From positions 496,001 through 560,000 of the forward strand of contig NZ_LR217713.1 in the NCBI RefSeq assembly GCF_900698925.1: DNA of 64,000 nucleotides, in the 5' to 3' direction. Positions 1 to 9,561 of this stretch are shown in pieces. Below the pieces are notes generated by a model that saw only the letters and a program-made list of their open reading frames with translations, made no database searches and was not told the origin of the DNA. Each line of letters opens with the position of its first letter. Positions within the stretch are counted from its first letter, which is position 1. Source of the DNA: Erwinia_E haradaeae_I. GTDB taxonomy: Bacteria > Pseudomonadota > Gammaproteobacteria > Enterobacterales > Enterobacteriaceae. The translations under genes and the position numbers were made by a program.

Positions 1-94
1 CTTCGGCTAGTACCCCTGCTTTTTCACAAGATCGTTTAAATCGACGTAGCGCAATGTCGAATGGCTCATTTTCACGTACTTTTATTACGGGCAT
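1..94 (-). CDS. rpsU: 30S ribosomal protein S21, 5' part (cut by window edge)
   Basis: The minus strand from position 94 reads MPVIKVRENEPFDIALRRF and continues through RSCEKAGVLAE to the window edge, matching the first 31 residues of ribosomal protein S21 (about 71 residues in the family). S21 joins the 30S subunit late and helps mRNA base-pair with the anti-Shine-Dalgarno region. A GAGGTAAG ribosome-binding site lies about six bases upstream of the ATG. In enterobacteria rpsU heads the rpsU-dnaG-rpoD operon and is divergent from tsaD, as here, so dnaG and rpoD may follow outside the window. Confidence 0.95.
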   Translation of the reverse strand, partial: MPVIKVRENEPFDIALRRFKRSCEKAGVLAE

Positions 95-421
95 GTACTT
101 CTTACCTCAAAGCATTCAGTTGTTATTGATGTTAATACAATATGGATAAATTTGTTTAAATGACTCTAACATAGGTTGTATTATAAGACAATATAGTATC
201 ATATTACTTGTATATAAGTTTGTTTTTTAGTAAACCACTGATCTAAAGATCATATTTTTCATCTAAATTTTAGTTCAAATCAGATTAATATTAGATGGAG
301 CAAGGATCGATTAGTTTTGTAAATGAAATAGAAGAAGATTGGCTGTCTGTCCTGAAATTTTTTCATGTTATAATATGTCATCTTATGTTGTGCAATAAAA
401 AAAATAATAAGAGAAGAATTT
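95..421. promoter_or_regulatory. Divergent intergenic region rpsU/tsaD
   Basis: This 327-bp AT-rich spacer separates two divergently transcribed genes, so it must hold promoters for both. I could not single out a convincing -35/-10 pair. An AGAGAAG ribosome-binding site precedes tsaD. A short antisense reading frame overlapping the tsaD start has no recognisable product. Confidence 0.5.
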
Positions 422-1438
422 ATGCGTGTATTGGGTATTGAAACGTCTTGTGATGACACTGGCATTGCTATTTATGATTCTGTATTAGGATTACTTTCGA
501 ATCAACTTTATAGTCAAGCTCAATTACATTCCCATTATGGTGGTGTAGTTCCTGAACTAGCTTCTCGTGATCACATGAGGAAAATAGTGCCATTGATCCA
601 GGCAGCCCTACAAGAATCTGGATTAAAGGGAAATGATATTAATGCAGTTGCTTATACTGCTGGACCTGGGCTAATTGGATCTTTATTGGTAGGAGCCTGC
701 ATTGGTTGTTCATTGGCATTTTCTTGGAATGTTCCTTCTATCGCTATACATCACATGGAAGGTCATCTCCTTTCTCCTATGTTAGAAGATAATCCACCAG
801 TTTTTCCATTTATAGCATTATTAGTTTCTGGTGGTCATACTCAGTTAATCAGTGCAACAGATTTTGGTAAATATACTGTATTGGGGCAATCACTTGATGA
901 CTCAGCAGGTGAAGCGTTTGATAAAACAGCTAAGCTTTTAGGATTAGGTTATCCAGGCGGACCTATGTTATCTGATATAGCTAAATGTGGTGTAAAGAAT
1001 CGTTTTATTTTTCCGCGTCCAATGACAAACCGACCTGGATTAGATTTTAGTTTTTCTGGATTAAAGACATGTGTAGCTCGTACTATAGGTAAAAATGATA
1101 ATAGTAGACAAACATATGCAGATATTGCCCGTGCTTTTGAGGATGCAGTAGTTGATACTTTATTAATAAAGTGTTGTCGAGCTTTAGACCAAACCGGTTT
1201 TAAGAGATTAGTTATTGCAGGTGGGGTTAGTGCTAACCAAAAATTACGTAGCAAAATTACTAAGACTATGAATCAGCGCGGAGAACAAGTTTTTTACGTT
1301 CGTCCAGAGTTTTGCACTGATAATGGGGCTATGATTGCTTATGTAGGCATGATTCGCCTGAATAGTAAGAGGATCAGTTCTAATCTTAGTATTACTGTTT
1401 ATCCAAAATGGTTGCTATCAGATTTACCTCCAATTTAA
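422..1438 (+). CDS. tsaD: tRNA N6-adenosine threonylcarbamoyltransferase
   Basis: TsaD transfers the threonylcarbamoyl group from threonylcarbamoyl-AMP to A37 of tRNAs that read ANN codons, working with TsaB and TsaE. The 338-residue product matches the usual length. It is an ASKHA-fold ATPase: the N-terminal motif MRVLGIETSCDDT, the metal-binding H111-x3-H115 within HHMEGH, the SGGHT motif near residue 136, and the C-terminal TDNGAMIAY motif are all intact. The start is fixed by an AGAGAAG site six bases upstream. The gene stands alone and is divergent from rpsU, as in E. coli. No defect was seen. Confidence 0.97.
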   Translation: MRVLGIETSCDDTGIAIYDSVLGLLSNQLYSQAQLHSHYGGVVPELASRDHMRKIVPLIQAALQESGLKGNDINAVAYTAGPGLIGSLLVGACIGCSLAFSWNVPSIAIHHMEGHLLSPMLEDNPPVFPFIALLVSGGHTQLISATDFGKYTVLGQSLDDSAGEAFDKTAKLLGLGYPGGPMLSDIAKCGVKNRFIFPRPMTNRPGLDFSFSGLKTCVARTIGKNDNSRQTYADIARAFEDAVVDTLLIKCCRALDQTGFKRLVIAGGVSANQKLRSKITKTMNQRGEQVFYVRPEFCTDNGAMIAYVGMIRLNSKRISSNLSITVYPKWLLSDLPPI

Positions 1439-1450
1439 ATTGGCGTTTTT
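1430..1450 (+). terminator. Possible terminator overlapping the tsaD stop
   Basis: A 14-base palindrome (CCAATTTAAATTGG) spans the tsaD stop codon and is followed by CG and a run of five T. The stem is short and AT-rich, so termination would be weak. Confidence 0.35.
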
Positions 1451-2128
1451 ATTATTATCTAAAAGAATAATTGTCCTATTCTTCATGTTAATGTTCTGTT
1501 AATTATATAAGGAGAATTAAGGTAATTGCAGTTAATGTGAGAATGAGGGTTAATTTCGACATTTATTGAAAAATAGTGAAAGGAATGATATAGATAGACA
1601 TAAACCAATAAAGCGTATGAAGTGAGATTTAAAAAAGAAAAATCAGAGCAATGATTGTGTTATTGTATCAAAATCATTAGTCAGATTAACCCAAATGGCA
1701 CGCGAAGAGTGATTGTATATTTATAAATATAAAATGATGATAAAGACTACTAGATCTATATCTTTTAAGATAATAGAAAAAGTATTCTAATTTTTAACTA
1801 AAAAGAATAAGAATTGTAATTCTTACTTGAAGACGTAATGGATTATTCTAGACTTTTTTATCTATATCTCCATGCAAACCATTTACGTTCATTGACAATG
1901 AGTGATAGCAGATTGCAGTTAATAAAATAATAAAGAGACTACTTAAGATACCAACCCTATAATAATGAAGAATAAATATAGACAAAATATATAAAAATGA
2001 TACTAAGAAAAATTAATAGATATGGTTTAATTTTTTGAAGGATAACTTTAATCTATACTAATACACTATTGGTGTATATGTATAACCACTAGTGTATATG
2101 TATAACCACTGTAGACAAGAGATATAGT
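1439..2128. other. Non-coding gap; plsY expected here by synteny
   Basis: No supportable gene lies in these 690 bases. In E. coli plsY (about 620 bp, opposite strand) sits between tsaD and folB, so the gap fits the footprint of a lost plsY, although I could not recognise any PlsY motif. The end of the gap holds a 20-bp tandem duplication listed separately. Confidence 0.5.
2071..2110. repeat. 20-bp tandem duplication upstream of folB
   Basis: Two adjacent copies (2071-2090 and 2091-2110) of a unit ending GTGTATATGTATAACCACT differ only in their first base. The second copy ends 18 bases before the folB start codon, so the duplication may touch the folB leader or promoter. Confidence 0.85.
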
Positions 2129-2485
2129 ATGGATATTTTATATATTGATCAACTAAGTATTATGACTATTATTGGAGTTGACGATTGGGAAAAAATTAAA
2201 AAACAACAATTAATATTAGACGTAGATATAAAATGGGATCACCGAAAAGCAGCTTTAAGTGATAATGTCAGTGACTGTCTTAATTATTCTGATGTAGTCA
2301 GCTCTATTATTACTTTAGTGAGTGAAGGTAAGTTTGCATTGATTGAACGTGTAGCAGAAGAGGTTGCAACGATGCTTCTCCAAAAATACTCCTTGAAATG
2401 GATTCGTATTAAAGTTAGTAAATCTGGTGCAGTACCGCAAGCGCGTCAAGTAGGCATAGTAATTGAGCGTAGTAATTTGGTTTAG
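2129..2485 (+). CDS. folB: Dihydroneopterin aldolase
   Basis: FolB converts 7,8-dihydroneopterin to 6-hydroxymethyl-dihydropterin and glycolaldehyde in folate synthesis. The 118-residue product is close to the 122 residues in E. coli and collinear with it, starting MDILYIDQLSIMTIIGV. The pterin-anchoring Glu73 in LIERVAEEV and the catalytic Lys98 in KVSKSGAV are present. An AAGAGA site lies just upstream of the ATG, directly after a tandem duplication. It lies on the same strand as tsaD, which matches the enterobacterial arrangement once plsY is removed. Confidence 0.95.
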   Translation: MDILYIDQLSIMTIIGVDDWEKIKKQQLILDVDIKWDHRKAALSDNVSDCLNYSDVVSSIITLVSEGKFALIERVAEEVATMLLQKYSLKWIRIKVSKSGAVPQARQVGIVIERSNLV

Positions 2486-2872
2486 CTAATATCTTCTTAT
2501 TCTAGTTATAAATAGTTAAATTATTGTTAATATTTTTCATATGAGTTTTAGCTCTATTAAGGAATCGAGCATCGCTATATTAATTTTTAGTATTATTTTT
2601 TTAGAAATTAAAATACATCGCGGTTATAGATGCTTTCAATAACTAGAAATTATTTATGTGTTGATATTAAAAGATTAATTTGATTACATAGTGGTTTTAT
2701 TGCTTTTGGGTTATGTAAAAAAACCCCTGTACTTGATAACAATCTAGTTCGATTACAATGAAATCCTATCAATCAAATGAATTGTTCTTTATTAGAACTC
2801 TACGCACAAAGCATATGTTTAATAAAATGAAACAACTAGATAAAATCTATTATGATCTGTTGATACGTATCT
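2486..2872. other. Non-coding gap folB-argS
   Basis: This 387-base convergent spacer has no supportable gene. uppP (bacA) follows folB in E. coli, but no UppP motif could be recognised. Confidence 0.5.
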
Positions 2873-4606
2873 TTACATAGACTCCATTGTCTCAATACCT
2901 AAAAGATTTAATCCTTGTTTAAGAGTTTTTTCAGTTAATAAAGCTAAACGTAGATGGCTTTGTTGAATTTTCTTGTTCTTTGCGTACAGAATTGGACATT
3001 CTTCATAAAAGCTAGAAAAAAGACCTGCTAATTTATATAAATAAGAACACATAAGATGGGGCATGCCATCCTGAGCTACTTCGGTGATGATTTCATTAAA
3101 TTGTAATAAACATACAGCAAGAGCTATTTCACAATTATTGACTATATTGGTTGTAGCTGTTAGTAATTCTTCTTGATTAATCTGTATTTTACGAAATATT
3201 GATAGAATTCGTGTTAAAGCATATTGTATATAAAGTGCAGTATTTCCTGTTAATGAAAGCATGTGATCCCAATCAAAGACGTAGTTAGTGGTACGGTTTT
3301 TTGAGAGATCTGCGTATTTTAATCCACCAATTCCAATAATACGTGCTAATTCTTTTAGTTTATCTTGGGGTATATCAGGATTTTTATCTAATATTAGTTT
3401 AGTAGCACGATTTATAGCCTCATCTAGTAAATAAGATAGTTTAATAGTATGACCGCGACGCGTTTGGAAGGGCTTTCCATCCTGACCTAACATCATACCA
3501 AACATATGGTGTTCTAATTGTAAACTCTCAGGAATATAACCGGCTTGACGAGCAATATCCCAAGCTTGTAAAAGATGTTGATGTTGACGCGAGTCAGTGT
3601 AGTATAAAATACGATTAGCGTTGAGGGTTTCATAGCGGTATTTAGCACAAGCAATATCGGTTGTAGTATAGAGATAGCCACCATCCTTTTTTTGAATAAT
3701 CACGCCAGGTATTTCATTAGTATTGTTTTTATATTTTTCTAAGAAAACTACGATAGCTCCTTGATTTTGTCTTGCTAACCCTTTAGTCTGAAGATCAGAT
3801 ATAATGTCTGACATCATGTTATGATACAGGCTTTCACCCATTATATCTTGATGGGTCAAGGTTACATTCATGCGGTCATAAATGACCTGATTTTCTTTCA
3901 TGGTGATATTTACTAATTGTTTCCATATTTTTCGGCAGTATTCGTCGCCATGTTGTAATTTGACTACATATCGGCGAGAGCGTTCAGCAAATTCAAGATT
4001 ATTATCATAGCGTTGTCTAGCATTGCGATAAAAAATATCTAGGTCTGTCAGAGTGATATTTTTACAATTTTTATTATATTTTTCTTCTAAAAAAGCAATA
4101 AGCATACCAAATTGAGTACCCCAGTCACCAATGTGATTTGCTCGAATGACCTTGTGCCCAAGGAATTCCAGCGTTCGAGCCATTGCATCACCAATAATTG
4201 TAGATCTTAGGTGACCTACGTGCATTTCTTTGGCCACATTCGGCGAGGAATAGTCTATGACTATAATTTGTTTATGGATTGGCATGATTCCCAGATTTTC
4301 TTGTTTTAAAACATTATCAATTTGTACAGATAACCACTTAGGGTTAAGAAAAATATTAATAAATCCTGGTCCAGCAATTTCAATTTTTTTAGTCAAGTCA
4401 TCTAAATTTAATTGATCAAGAACTTTTTTTGCTAATTGTCGTGGCGATATTTTTAGATTTTTTGCTAAAGTCATGATACCGTTTACTTGATAATCTCCAA
4501 ATTGTATGCGTGCTGAACGTCGAACTTGAGGATCATAATGTATTGGAGCGCCTGCCGAAATCATTGCGCTACTAACTTTACATCTAATTATATTTTGAAT
4601 ATTCAT
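2873..4606 (-). CDS. argS: Arginyl-tRNA synthetase
   Basis: ArgS is the class I enzyme that charges tRNA-Arg. The 577-residue product has the family's full length. It has the Arg-tRNA N-terminal domain, the HIGH-type motif HVGH at residues 129-132 within SPNVAKEMHVGHLRST, and the C-terminal anticodon-binding DALR domain ending LLGIETMESM. A canonical KMSK is missing, as is normal for gammaproteobacterial ArgS. An AAGG site precedes the ATG. It is monocistronic here. Its substrate tRNA-Arg(CCG) is encoded at 42990-43066. Confidence 0.97.
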   Translation of the reverse strand: MNIQNIIRCKVSSAMISAGAPIHYDPQVRRSARIQFGDYQVNGIMTLAKNLKISPRQLAKKVLDQLNLDDLTKKIEIAGPGFINIFLNPKWLSVQIDNVLKQENLGIMPIHKQIIVIDYSSPNVAKEMHVGHLRSTIIGDAMARTLEFLGHKVIRANHIGDWGTQFGMLIAFLEEKYNKNCKNITLTDLDIFYRNARQRYDNNLEFAERSRRYVVKLQHGDEYCRKIWKQLVNITMKENQVIYDRMNVTLTHQDIMGESLYHNMMSDIISDLQTKGLARQNQGAIVVFLEKYKNNTNEIPGVIIQKKDGGYLYTTTDIACAKYRYETLNANRILYYTDSRQHQHLLQAWDIARQAGYIPESLQLEHHMFGMMLGQDGKPFQTRRGHTIKLSYLLDEAINRATKLILDKNPDIPQDKLKELARIIGIGGLKYADLSKNRTTNYVFDWDHMLSLTGNTALYIQYALTRILSIFRKIQINQEELLTATTNIVNNCEIALAVCLLQFNEIITEVAQDGMPHLMCSYLYKLAGLFSSFYEECPILYAKNKKIQQSHLRLALLTEKTLKQGLNLLGIETMESM

Positions 4607-5574
4607 TCTATTGCCTTAGAACATGAATTCTATATCAATCAGTTAAAAAGTTTTACTGTATCTTTGCGACAATAACAATCTTACTTTATTTATGTTACAG
4701 GATAAAGGTAAAGATGTTGATATGCTAATGATAAAGAGTATTGATCTAAGAAATTTCATCTATTAATAAAGCTGCTTATGTGATTTGATTTTATCAATAA
4801 TAGAATTTTTATCTCTTAGTTTCTGAAGATCCTTTAATTTTAAAACAATAATATTTTCACCTGAAACAAGATGTTTTTAATTATAGGATATAAATTATAG
4901 ATCATAAATTAGACTATGGATGTATATTTCGTATTAGGATAGTAAAGATTTTTCTTATTCCTGTTATTAAACATAACTCTTATGTTTATCAATATCTATT
5001 CTATATTTTTTCTTCTATTATAAATAGATTTTATATGTTGTAATTTATTTCAGTATTAAAAATATATGATAAATTGTATTATTTAATACCCATGAAGAAA
5101 ATGGTCCAGATTTTTTTCCTTACCTTTGTAGATAGGGTTTTGTAGTCTATCTAAATAGTACATATGATTTTATAAATAGATATATATATTAGGATTTATA
5201 AGATGTCACTGACGTCACATTGTATATTTTAATGAGCACCTGAAAGGTACCAGAGGCAATATAGGTGAGACTAAGTTGCACGAGCTCCCATCAAGCTTTT
5301 GGTCTTAAGAATTTATATAACAATCAAATAGTGTTTATATGAGTAAAGTCTAATTTTCATATATTAGACTTATTTGGAAAAATGTTCTTATAGCAATCTA
5401 TAAATACTTACCTTCATTAATTAAATATATTGGTGAAAATATATTAACCTAAAGCGAATAGAGTAGTCTCGTGTTGGAACTCTGGTATCTGATAAGCATT
5501 AATACATCAATTAACTTCAATTAAGTTGTGAAGTTATACATATAAATATAAAATGATTGTAGTATGTATTGTAC
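4607..5574. other. Non-coding gap argS-trxB with a less AT-rich island
   Basis: These 968 bases hold no intact gene. The stretch around 5200-5300 is visibly richer in G and C than its surroundings. On the minus strand it keeps a 34-codon open frame (5189-5290) that weakly resembles inositol monophosphatases; this is listed as a low-confidence relic. Confidence 0.5.
5189..5290 (-). pseudogene. Possible relic of an inositol monophosphatase-family gene (suhB-like)
   Basis: The open frame contains QLSLTYIASGTF, which resembles the conserved family segment ALDLAYVAAGRVDGFFE of SuhB. An adjacent frame just upstream carries MGARAT, which could match the preceding GSAAL segment after a frameshift. 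There is no start codon and no further similarity, so this may be chance. It is reported because it coincides with a local rise in GC. Confidence 0.2.
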
Positions 5575-6531
5575 TTATAAACCTAACCCGTCAAGATAGA
5601 GCTCAGCATCAAGAGCTGCCATGCATCCGGTTCCAGCAGAAGTGATAGCTTGTCGATAAACATGATCTATTACATCACCAGCAGCGAATACGCCCTCTAT
5701 GCTACTTTGCGTAGAATTACCATTAATTCCTGAGCGTACTACAATATAACCATTGTTCAGTTCTAACTGATTATTAAAAATAGAAGTATTTGGGCTATGT
5801 CCAATAGCAATAAATACACCTTTTACTACTAAATCCTTAATTGTATCACTTTTAGTGGAACACAGACGTATTGAATTTACACCGTTGTCATCTCCCAATA
5901 TTTCCTCGATTTTATAATCTGTATGTAGAAAAATGTTTTTCTTCTTCATTTTTTTATGTAAACGATCTATTAGAATCTTCTCTGCACGAAAGCTATTTTT
6001 ACGGTGAATTAGATGGACTTCAGAGGCAATATTTGCCAGATATAAGGCCTCCTCTACTGCTGTATTACCACCACCAACAACTGCAACTTTTTGATTTCGA
6101 TAGAAAAATCCATCACAGGTTGCACAAGAAGATACACCTCGTCCCTTAAATGTTTCCTCTGAAGTAAGACCAAGATATCGAGCCGAGGCGCCAGTAGCAA
6201 TAATTAATGCGTCAGTGGTGTACTTATTTTGATCTCCAATTAAAGTAAATGGACGAGTATACAGATCAACACTATTAATAACATCAAATATTATTTCAGT
6301 ATTAAATTTTAATGCATGTTGATGCATGCGCTGCATTAACAAGGGGCCTGTCAAATAATCAGGATCACCTGGCCAATTTTCAACATCAGTTGTAGTAGCG
6401 AGCTGTCCACCTTGTTCGAGTCCTGTAATTAAAACTGGGTTTAAATTTGCACGAGCTGCATAGATAGCAGCAGTGTAGCCAGCCGGTCCAGAGCCTAAAA
6501 TAATTAATTTATTATGTTGAGAGTGTATCAT
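5575..6531 (-). CDS. trxB: Thioredoxin reductase
   Basis: TrxB is the FAD enzyme that uses NADPH to reduce thioredoxin. The 318-residue product is nearly the E. coli length (321). The FAD-binding GSGPAG lies at residues 13-18, the redox pair C136-A-T-C139, the NADPH-binding GGGNTA at 153-158 and the C-terminal FAD motif AAGDV near residue 285. An AGGAG site precedes the ATG. It is a cytosolic, stand-alone gene, 226 bases from lpd. Confidence 0.97.
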   Translation of the reverse strand: MIHSQHNKLIILGSGPAGYTAAIYAARANLNPVLITGLEQGGQLATTTDVENWPGDPDYLTGPLLMQRMHQHALKFNTEIIFDVINSVDLYTRPFTLIGDQNKYTTDALIIATGASARYLGLTSEETFKGRGVSSCATCDGFFYRNQKVAVVGGGNTAVEEALYLANIASEVHLIHRKNSFRAEKILIDRLHKKMKKKNIFLHTDYKIEEILGDDNGVNSIRLCSTKSDTIKDLVVKGVFIAIGHSPNTSIFNNQLELNNGYIVVRSGINGNSTQSSIEGVFAAGDVIDHVYRQAITSAGTGCMAALDAELYLDGLGL

Positions 6532-6757
6532 TAGTGACTCCTAAGAATATGAAATATTGTAGTATTTTAGCAGTGAATGGGTATGTAGGGTCATTAATGA
6601 GCAATAGTAATTTAAATATACATAAATATACAAATCTTTGAAAGAAAATATACTTTATAATCATGACATATAATCAGTCATATCTTGATAAATTAACTTA
6701 CTTGTTATTTATAGTTCACTTAGTTAAATGTTTATATTCTCTTTCAGGAAAATAAGA

Positions 6758-8185
6758 TTATATCTTTGATGCGTTCAAATTGAGAAGGTCAGTAATACTG
6801 CCTTCAAAAATTTCTGCAGCAAGACCAATTGATTCATGTAAAGTGGGATGGGAATGAATAGTTAAAGCGATATCTGCTGCATCACAACCCATTTCAATGG
6901 CTAGAGTAATTTCACCTAGTAATTCACCGCTATTGATACCAACAACTGCACCACCAATAACGCGACGCGTAGTTGTATCGAAAATTAGTTTTGTCATCCC
7001 ATTCTCGTAGTTAGATGCTACGGCCCGACCTGAAGCTTTCCAAGGAAATGTACATATTTCATAACACACTCCTCGTTCTTTTGCTTCTTTTTCAGTTATA
7101 CCAACCCAACCAACCTCTGGATCCGTATAAGAAATAGATGGAATTGCTTTTGGATCGAAGTAATATTTTTTCCCGGAAATTACTTCGGCAGCTATATGAC
7201 CTTCATGCATACCTTTATGTGCTAGCATTGGTTGACCGACTATGTCACCGATCGCAAAAATATGAGGAACATTAGTACGCATTTGTTTATCGACAGAGAT
7301 AAACCCACGATCATTTAACTTTACTCCAGCTTGATTAAGATCCAAACAACTGCTATTGGGTTTTCGTCCTACTGCCACTAGTATAACATCATAGCGTTGT
7401 GGCTGAGCTGGTGCTTGTTTCCCTTTCATAGACACATAGAGTCCATCGCTTTTCGTTTCTACATGAGTTATTTGAGTTTCTAACATAAGATGAAATTTCT
7501 TTGAAATTTCCCCAGTAAAGGTTTTTATTATGTCTTGGTCTGCGCTAGGGATGACTTGATCACACATTTCTATTAAGTCAATTTTTGAACCTAAGGCGTG
7601 ATATATTGTTCCGATTTCTAAACCTATAATACCACCTCCTATAATTAGGAGATGACCTGGTATTTCCTTAAGCTGAAGCGCATCGGTAGAATCCCAAACA
7701 CGTGAATTTTCATATGGTACTACTGGTACTTTCACGGCAGATGAACCCGCTGCAATTACCGCGTGATCAAAATTTATGATTGTACTTGAATTTGATTCTG
7801 TAGTTACTTGAAGTGTATTTTTGTTTCTGAATTTTCCGACACCATGTACTACATTAACTTTACGGGCTCGTGCTAACTTAGCTAGCCCATTGGTTAGTTG
7901 AGAGATTACTCTTCTTTTCTGTTCACGAATTTTATCTAGGTTGAGCTCTGTCTTGCCTATAACAATGTTTTGAGTTGTGAGTGTGTCCAATTCCCCTATA
8001 ACTTTAGCTATATGTAATAAGGTTTTGGATGGAATACAGCCAACATTCAGACAAACACCACCTAAATTACTGTAACGCTCAACAAGAATAGTCTGAAGAC
8101 CTAAATCTGCTGCACGAAACGCTGCTGAGTAACCTGCGGGACCAGATCCAATCACCACAACCTGGGTGTGAATTTCCTTGTTCAT
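6758..8185 (-). CDS. lpd: Dihydrolipoyl dehydrogenase (E3)
   Basis: Lpd re-oxidises the dihydrolipoyl arms of 2-oxo acid dehydrogenase complexes and passes electrons to NAD+. The 475-residue product has the expected length. It shows the FAD motif GSGPAG at residues 13-18, the redox-active C45-x4-C50 in GGVCLNVGCIPSK, an NAD-binding GGGIIG near residue 188, and the C-terminal catalytic pair H446 and E451 in HPTLHE. It lies 140 bases after aceF on the same strand and probably shares its transcript, though it may have its own promoter. Confidence 0.97.
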   Translation of the reverse strand: MNKEIHTQVVVIGSGPAGYSAAFRAADLGLQTILVERYSNLGGVCLNVGCIPSKTLLHIAKVIGELDTLTTQNIVIGKTELNLDKIREQKRRVISQLTNGLAKLARARKVNVVHGVGKFRNKNTLQVTTESNSSTIINFDHAVIAAGSSAVKVPVVPYENSRVWDSTDALQLKEIPGHLLIIGGGIIGLEIGTIYHALGSKIDLIEMCDQVIPSADQDIIKTFTGEISKKFHLMLETQITHVETKSDGLYVSMKGKQAPAQPQRYDVILVAVGRKPNSSCLDLNQAGVKLNDRGFISVDKQMRTNVPHIFAIGDIVGQPMLAHKGMHEGHIAAEVISGKKYYFDPKAIPSISYTDPEVGWVGITEKEAKERGVCYEICTFPWKASGRAVASNYENGMTKLIFDTTTRRVIGGAVVGINSGELLGEITLAIEMGCDAADIALTIHSHPTLHESIGLAAEIFEGSITDLLNLNASKI

Positions 8186-8325
8186 TAGGACCTCTTAATT
8201 AAAATCTAGAGATAAGTCGGTTTTTAATTTCTACTATAATATCTAAATTATATTATATTTTTGTATAAAATTACTTGCAATCTTTAATATATCATACCAT
8301 GAAAATCTATAGATTAAAAATCTGC

Positions 8326-9549
8326 TTACATTACCAAGCAACGAATATCAGCCATTGTATTTTTAATTATTGTGATAAATCTTGCCCCTTCAGCTCCATC
8401 AATTACACGATGATCAAAGGAGAGTGAGATAGGCATCATTAAGCGTGGTATAAATTTTTTACCATTCCAAACTGGTTCTATTTGAGCCTTTGAGATGCCG
8501 AGAATAGCAACTTCTGGAGCATTAATAATTGGCGTAAAATAAGTAGTACCTAAACCACCCAGACTGGAAATAGTAAAACAACCTCCATGCATATCACTTG
8601 GAGCTAATTTATTTAAACGAGCTCTTGTGGCCACTTCAGTTAGTTCATGAGCTATTTGAAGGATACCTTTTGTTTTAACTGCCTTAAACACTGGAACTAC
8701 TAAGCCATTAGTTGTGTCGACTGCAACCCCAATATTAATATATTTTTTTAAAACCAATGTTGTATTATCAGAAGATAACGAACTATTAAAGCGTGGCATT
8801 TTCTCTAGAGCTAGAGAAACAGATTTCATAATAAATGCTACTAAAGTTATTTTTACATCAAGTTTTGTTTTCGTTGCTAAATCATTTTGATTATTACGGA
8901 ATATTTCTAATTCAGTAATATCTGTTTTATCAAAATGAGTTACATGTGGAATAGTTGTCCAATTACGATACAAGTTGTTACCAGAGAGTTTTTGGATTCG
9001 ACTGAGCTTAATTTCTTGCGTTTCTCCAAAATTATTATAATTTATTTTTTGTAACAAAATATGCTCTGACGGAGACTTCCTATCTTCTCCAGTTGTTTCA
9101 TGATATTGAAGCATATTTTTTACGTAATTCTCTATATCTTCTTTTAAAATCCGATTTTTAGTTCCACTGCCTTCAATTTTAGATAAGTCTATACTTAACT
9201 CTCTGGCTAAACGACGAATTAGTGGAGTAGCATGGATGCATTTAGTTGACATTATTAACGATGAAGGCATCATGTCTTGGTTTTCTGTTATGTCTAGCAT
9301 ATCCGATGTTGGTATATTCTCAGCATTAAAAAACATTACCAGCATACCTGGACTAATTTGATCACCAATTTTAACAGTAATTTCTTTAACTGTTCCTGCC
9401 AGGGGTGATGGAATTTCTATAGATGCTTTTTCGGTTTCAACAGTTAAAATTGATTGATCAACTGTTACTTTATCTCCGATTTGTACGAGAATTTCAGTGA
9501 CTTCTGCAGTATTAGTTCCAATATCAGGCACATGTATCTCAATGGTCAT
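8326..9549 (-). CDS. aceF: Pyruvate dehydrogenase E2, dihydrolipoyl acetyltransferase, single lipoyl domain
   Basis: AceF is the core of the pyruvate dehydrogenase complex and transfers the acetyl group from the lipoyl arm to CoA. The 407-residue product is much shorter than E. coli AceF (630). It keeps one lipoyl domain (residues 1-75, lipoylated Lys41 in VETEKASIE) instead of three, a peripheral-subunit-binding domain (about 107-143) and the catalytic domain (about 175-407) with H380 and D384 in DHRVIDG. Loss of tandem lipoyl domains is an in-frame simplification compatible with function. It starts 12 bases after the aceE stop. Confidence 0.96.
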   Translation of the reverse strand: MTIEIHVPDIGTNTAEVTEILVQIGDKVTVDQSILTVETEKASIEIPSPLAGTVKEITVKIGDQISPGMLVMFFNAENIPTSDMLDITENQDMMPSSLIMSTKCIHATPLIRRLARELSIDLSKIEGSGTKNRILKEDIENYVKNMLQYHETTGEDRKSPSEHILLQKINYNNFGETQEIKLSRIQKLSGNNLYRNWTTIPHVTHFDKTDITELEIFRNNQNDLATKTKLDVKITLVAFIMKSVSLALEKMPRFNSSLSSDNTTLVLKKYINIGVAVDTTNGLVVPVFKAVKTKGILQIAHELTEVATRARLNKLAPSDMHGGCFTISSLGGLGTTYFTPIINAPEVAILGISKAQIEPVWNGKKFIPRLMMPISLSFDHRVIDGAEGARFITIIKNTMADIRCLVM

Positions 9550-9561
9550 ATCCTATACCTC

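Noticed and set aside
280..465. Minus-strand open frame of 61 codons upstream of and overlapping tsaD
   Set aside because: It overlaps the conserved tsaD start, resembles no family and has Phe/Ile-rich composition typical of AT-rich noise.
5205..5310. Structured RNA (tmRNA, RNase P RNA, 6S, SRP RNA or tRNA) in the GC-richer island near trxB
   Set aside because: None of the conserved core sequences of these RNAs is present on either strand.
8304..8315. AATCTATAGATT palindrome after aceF as a terminator
   Set aside because: The stem is AT-only and short, and lpd follows on the same strand, so a terminator here would separate lpd from aceEF without good evidence.
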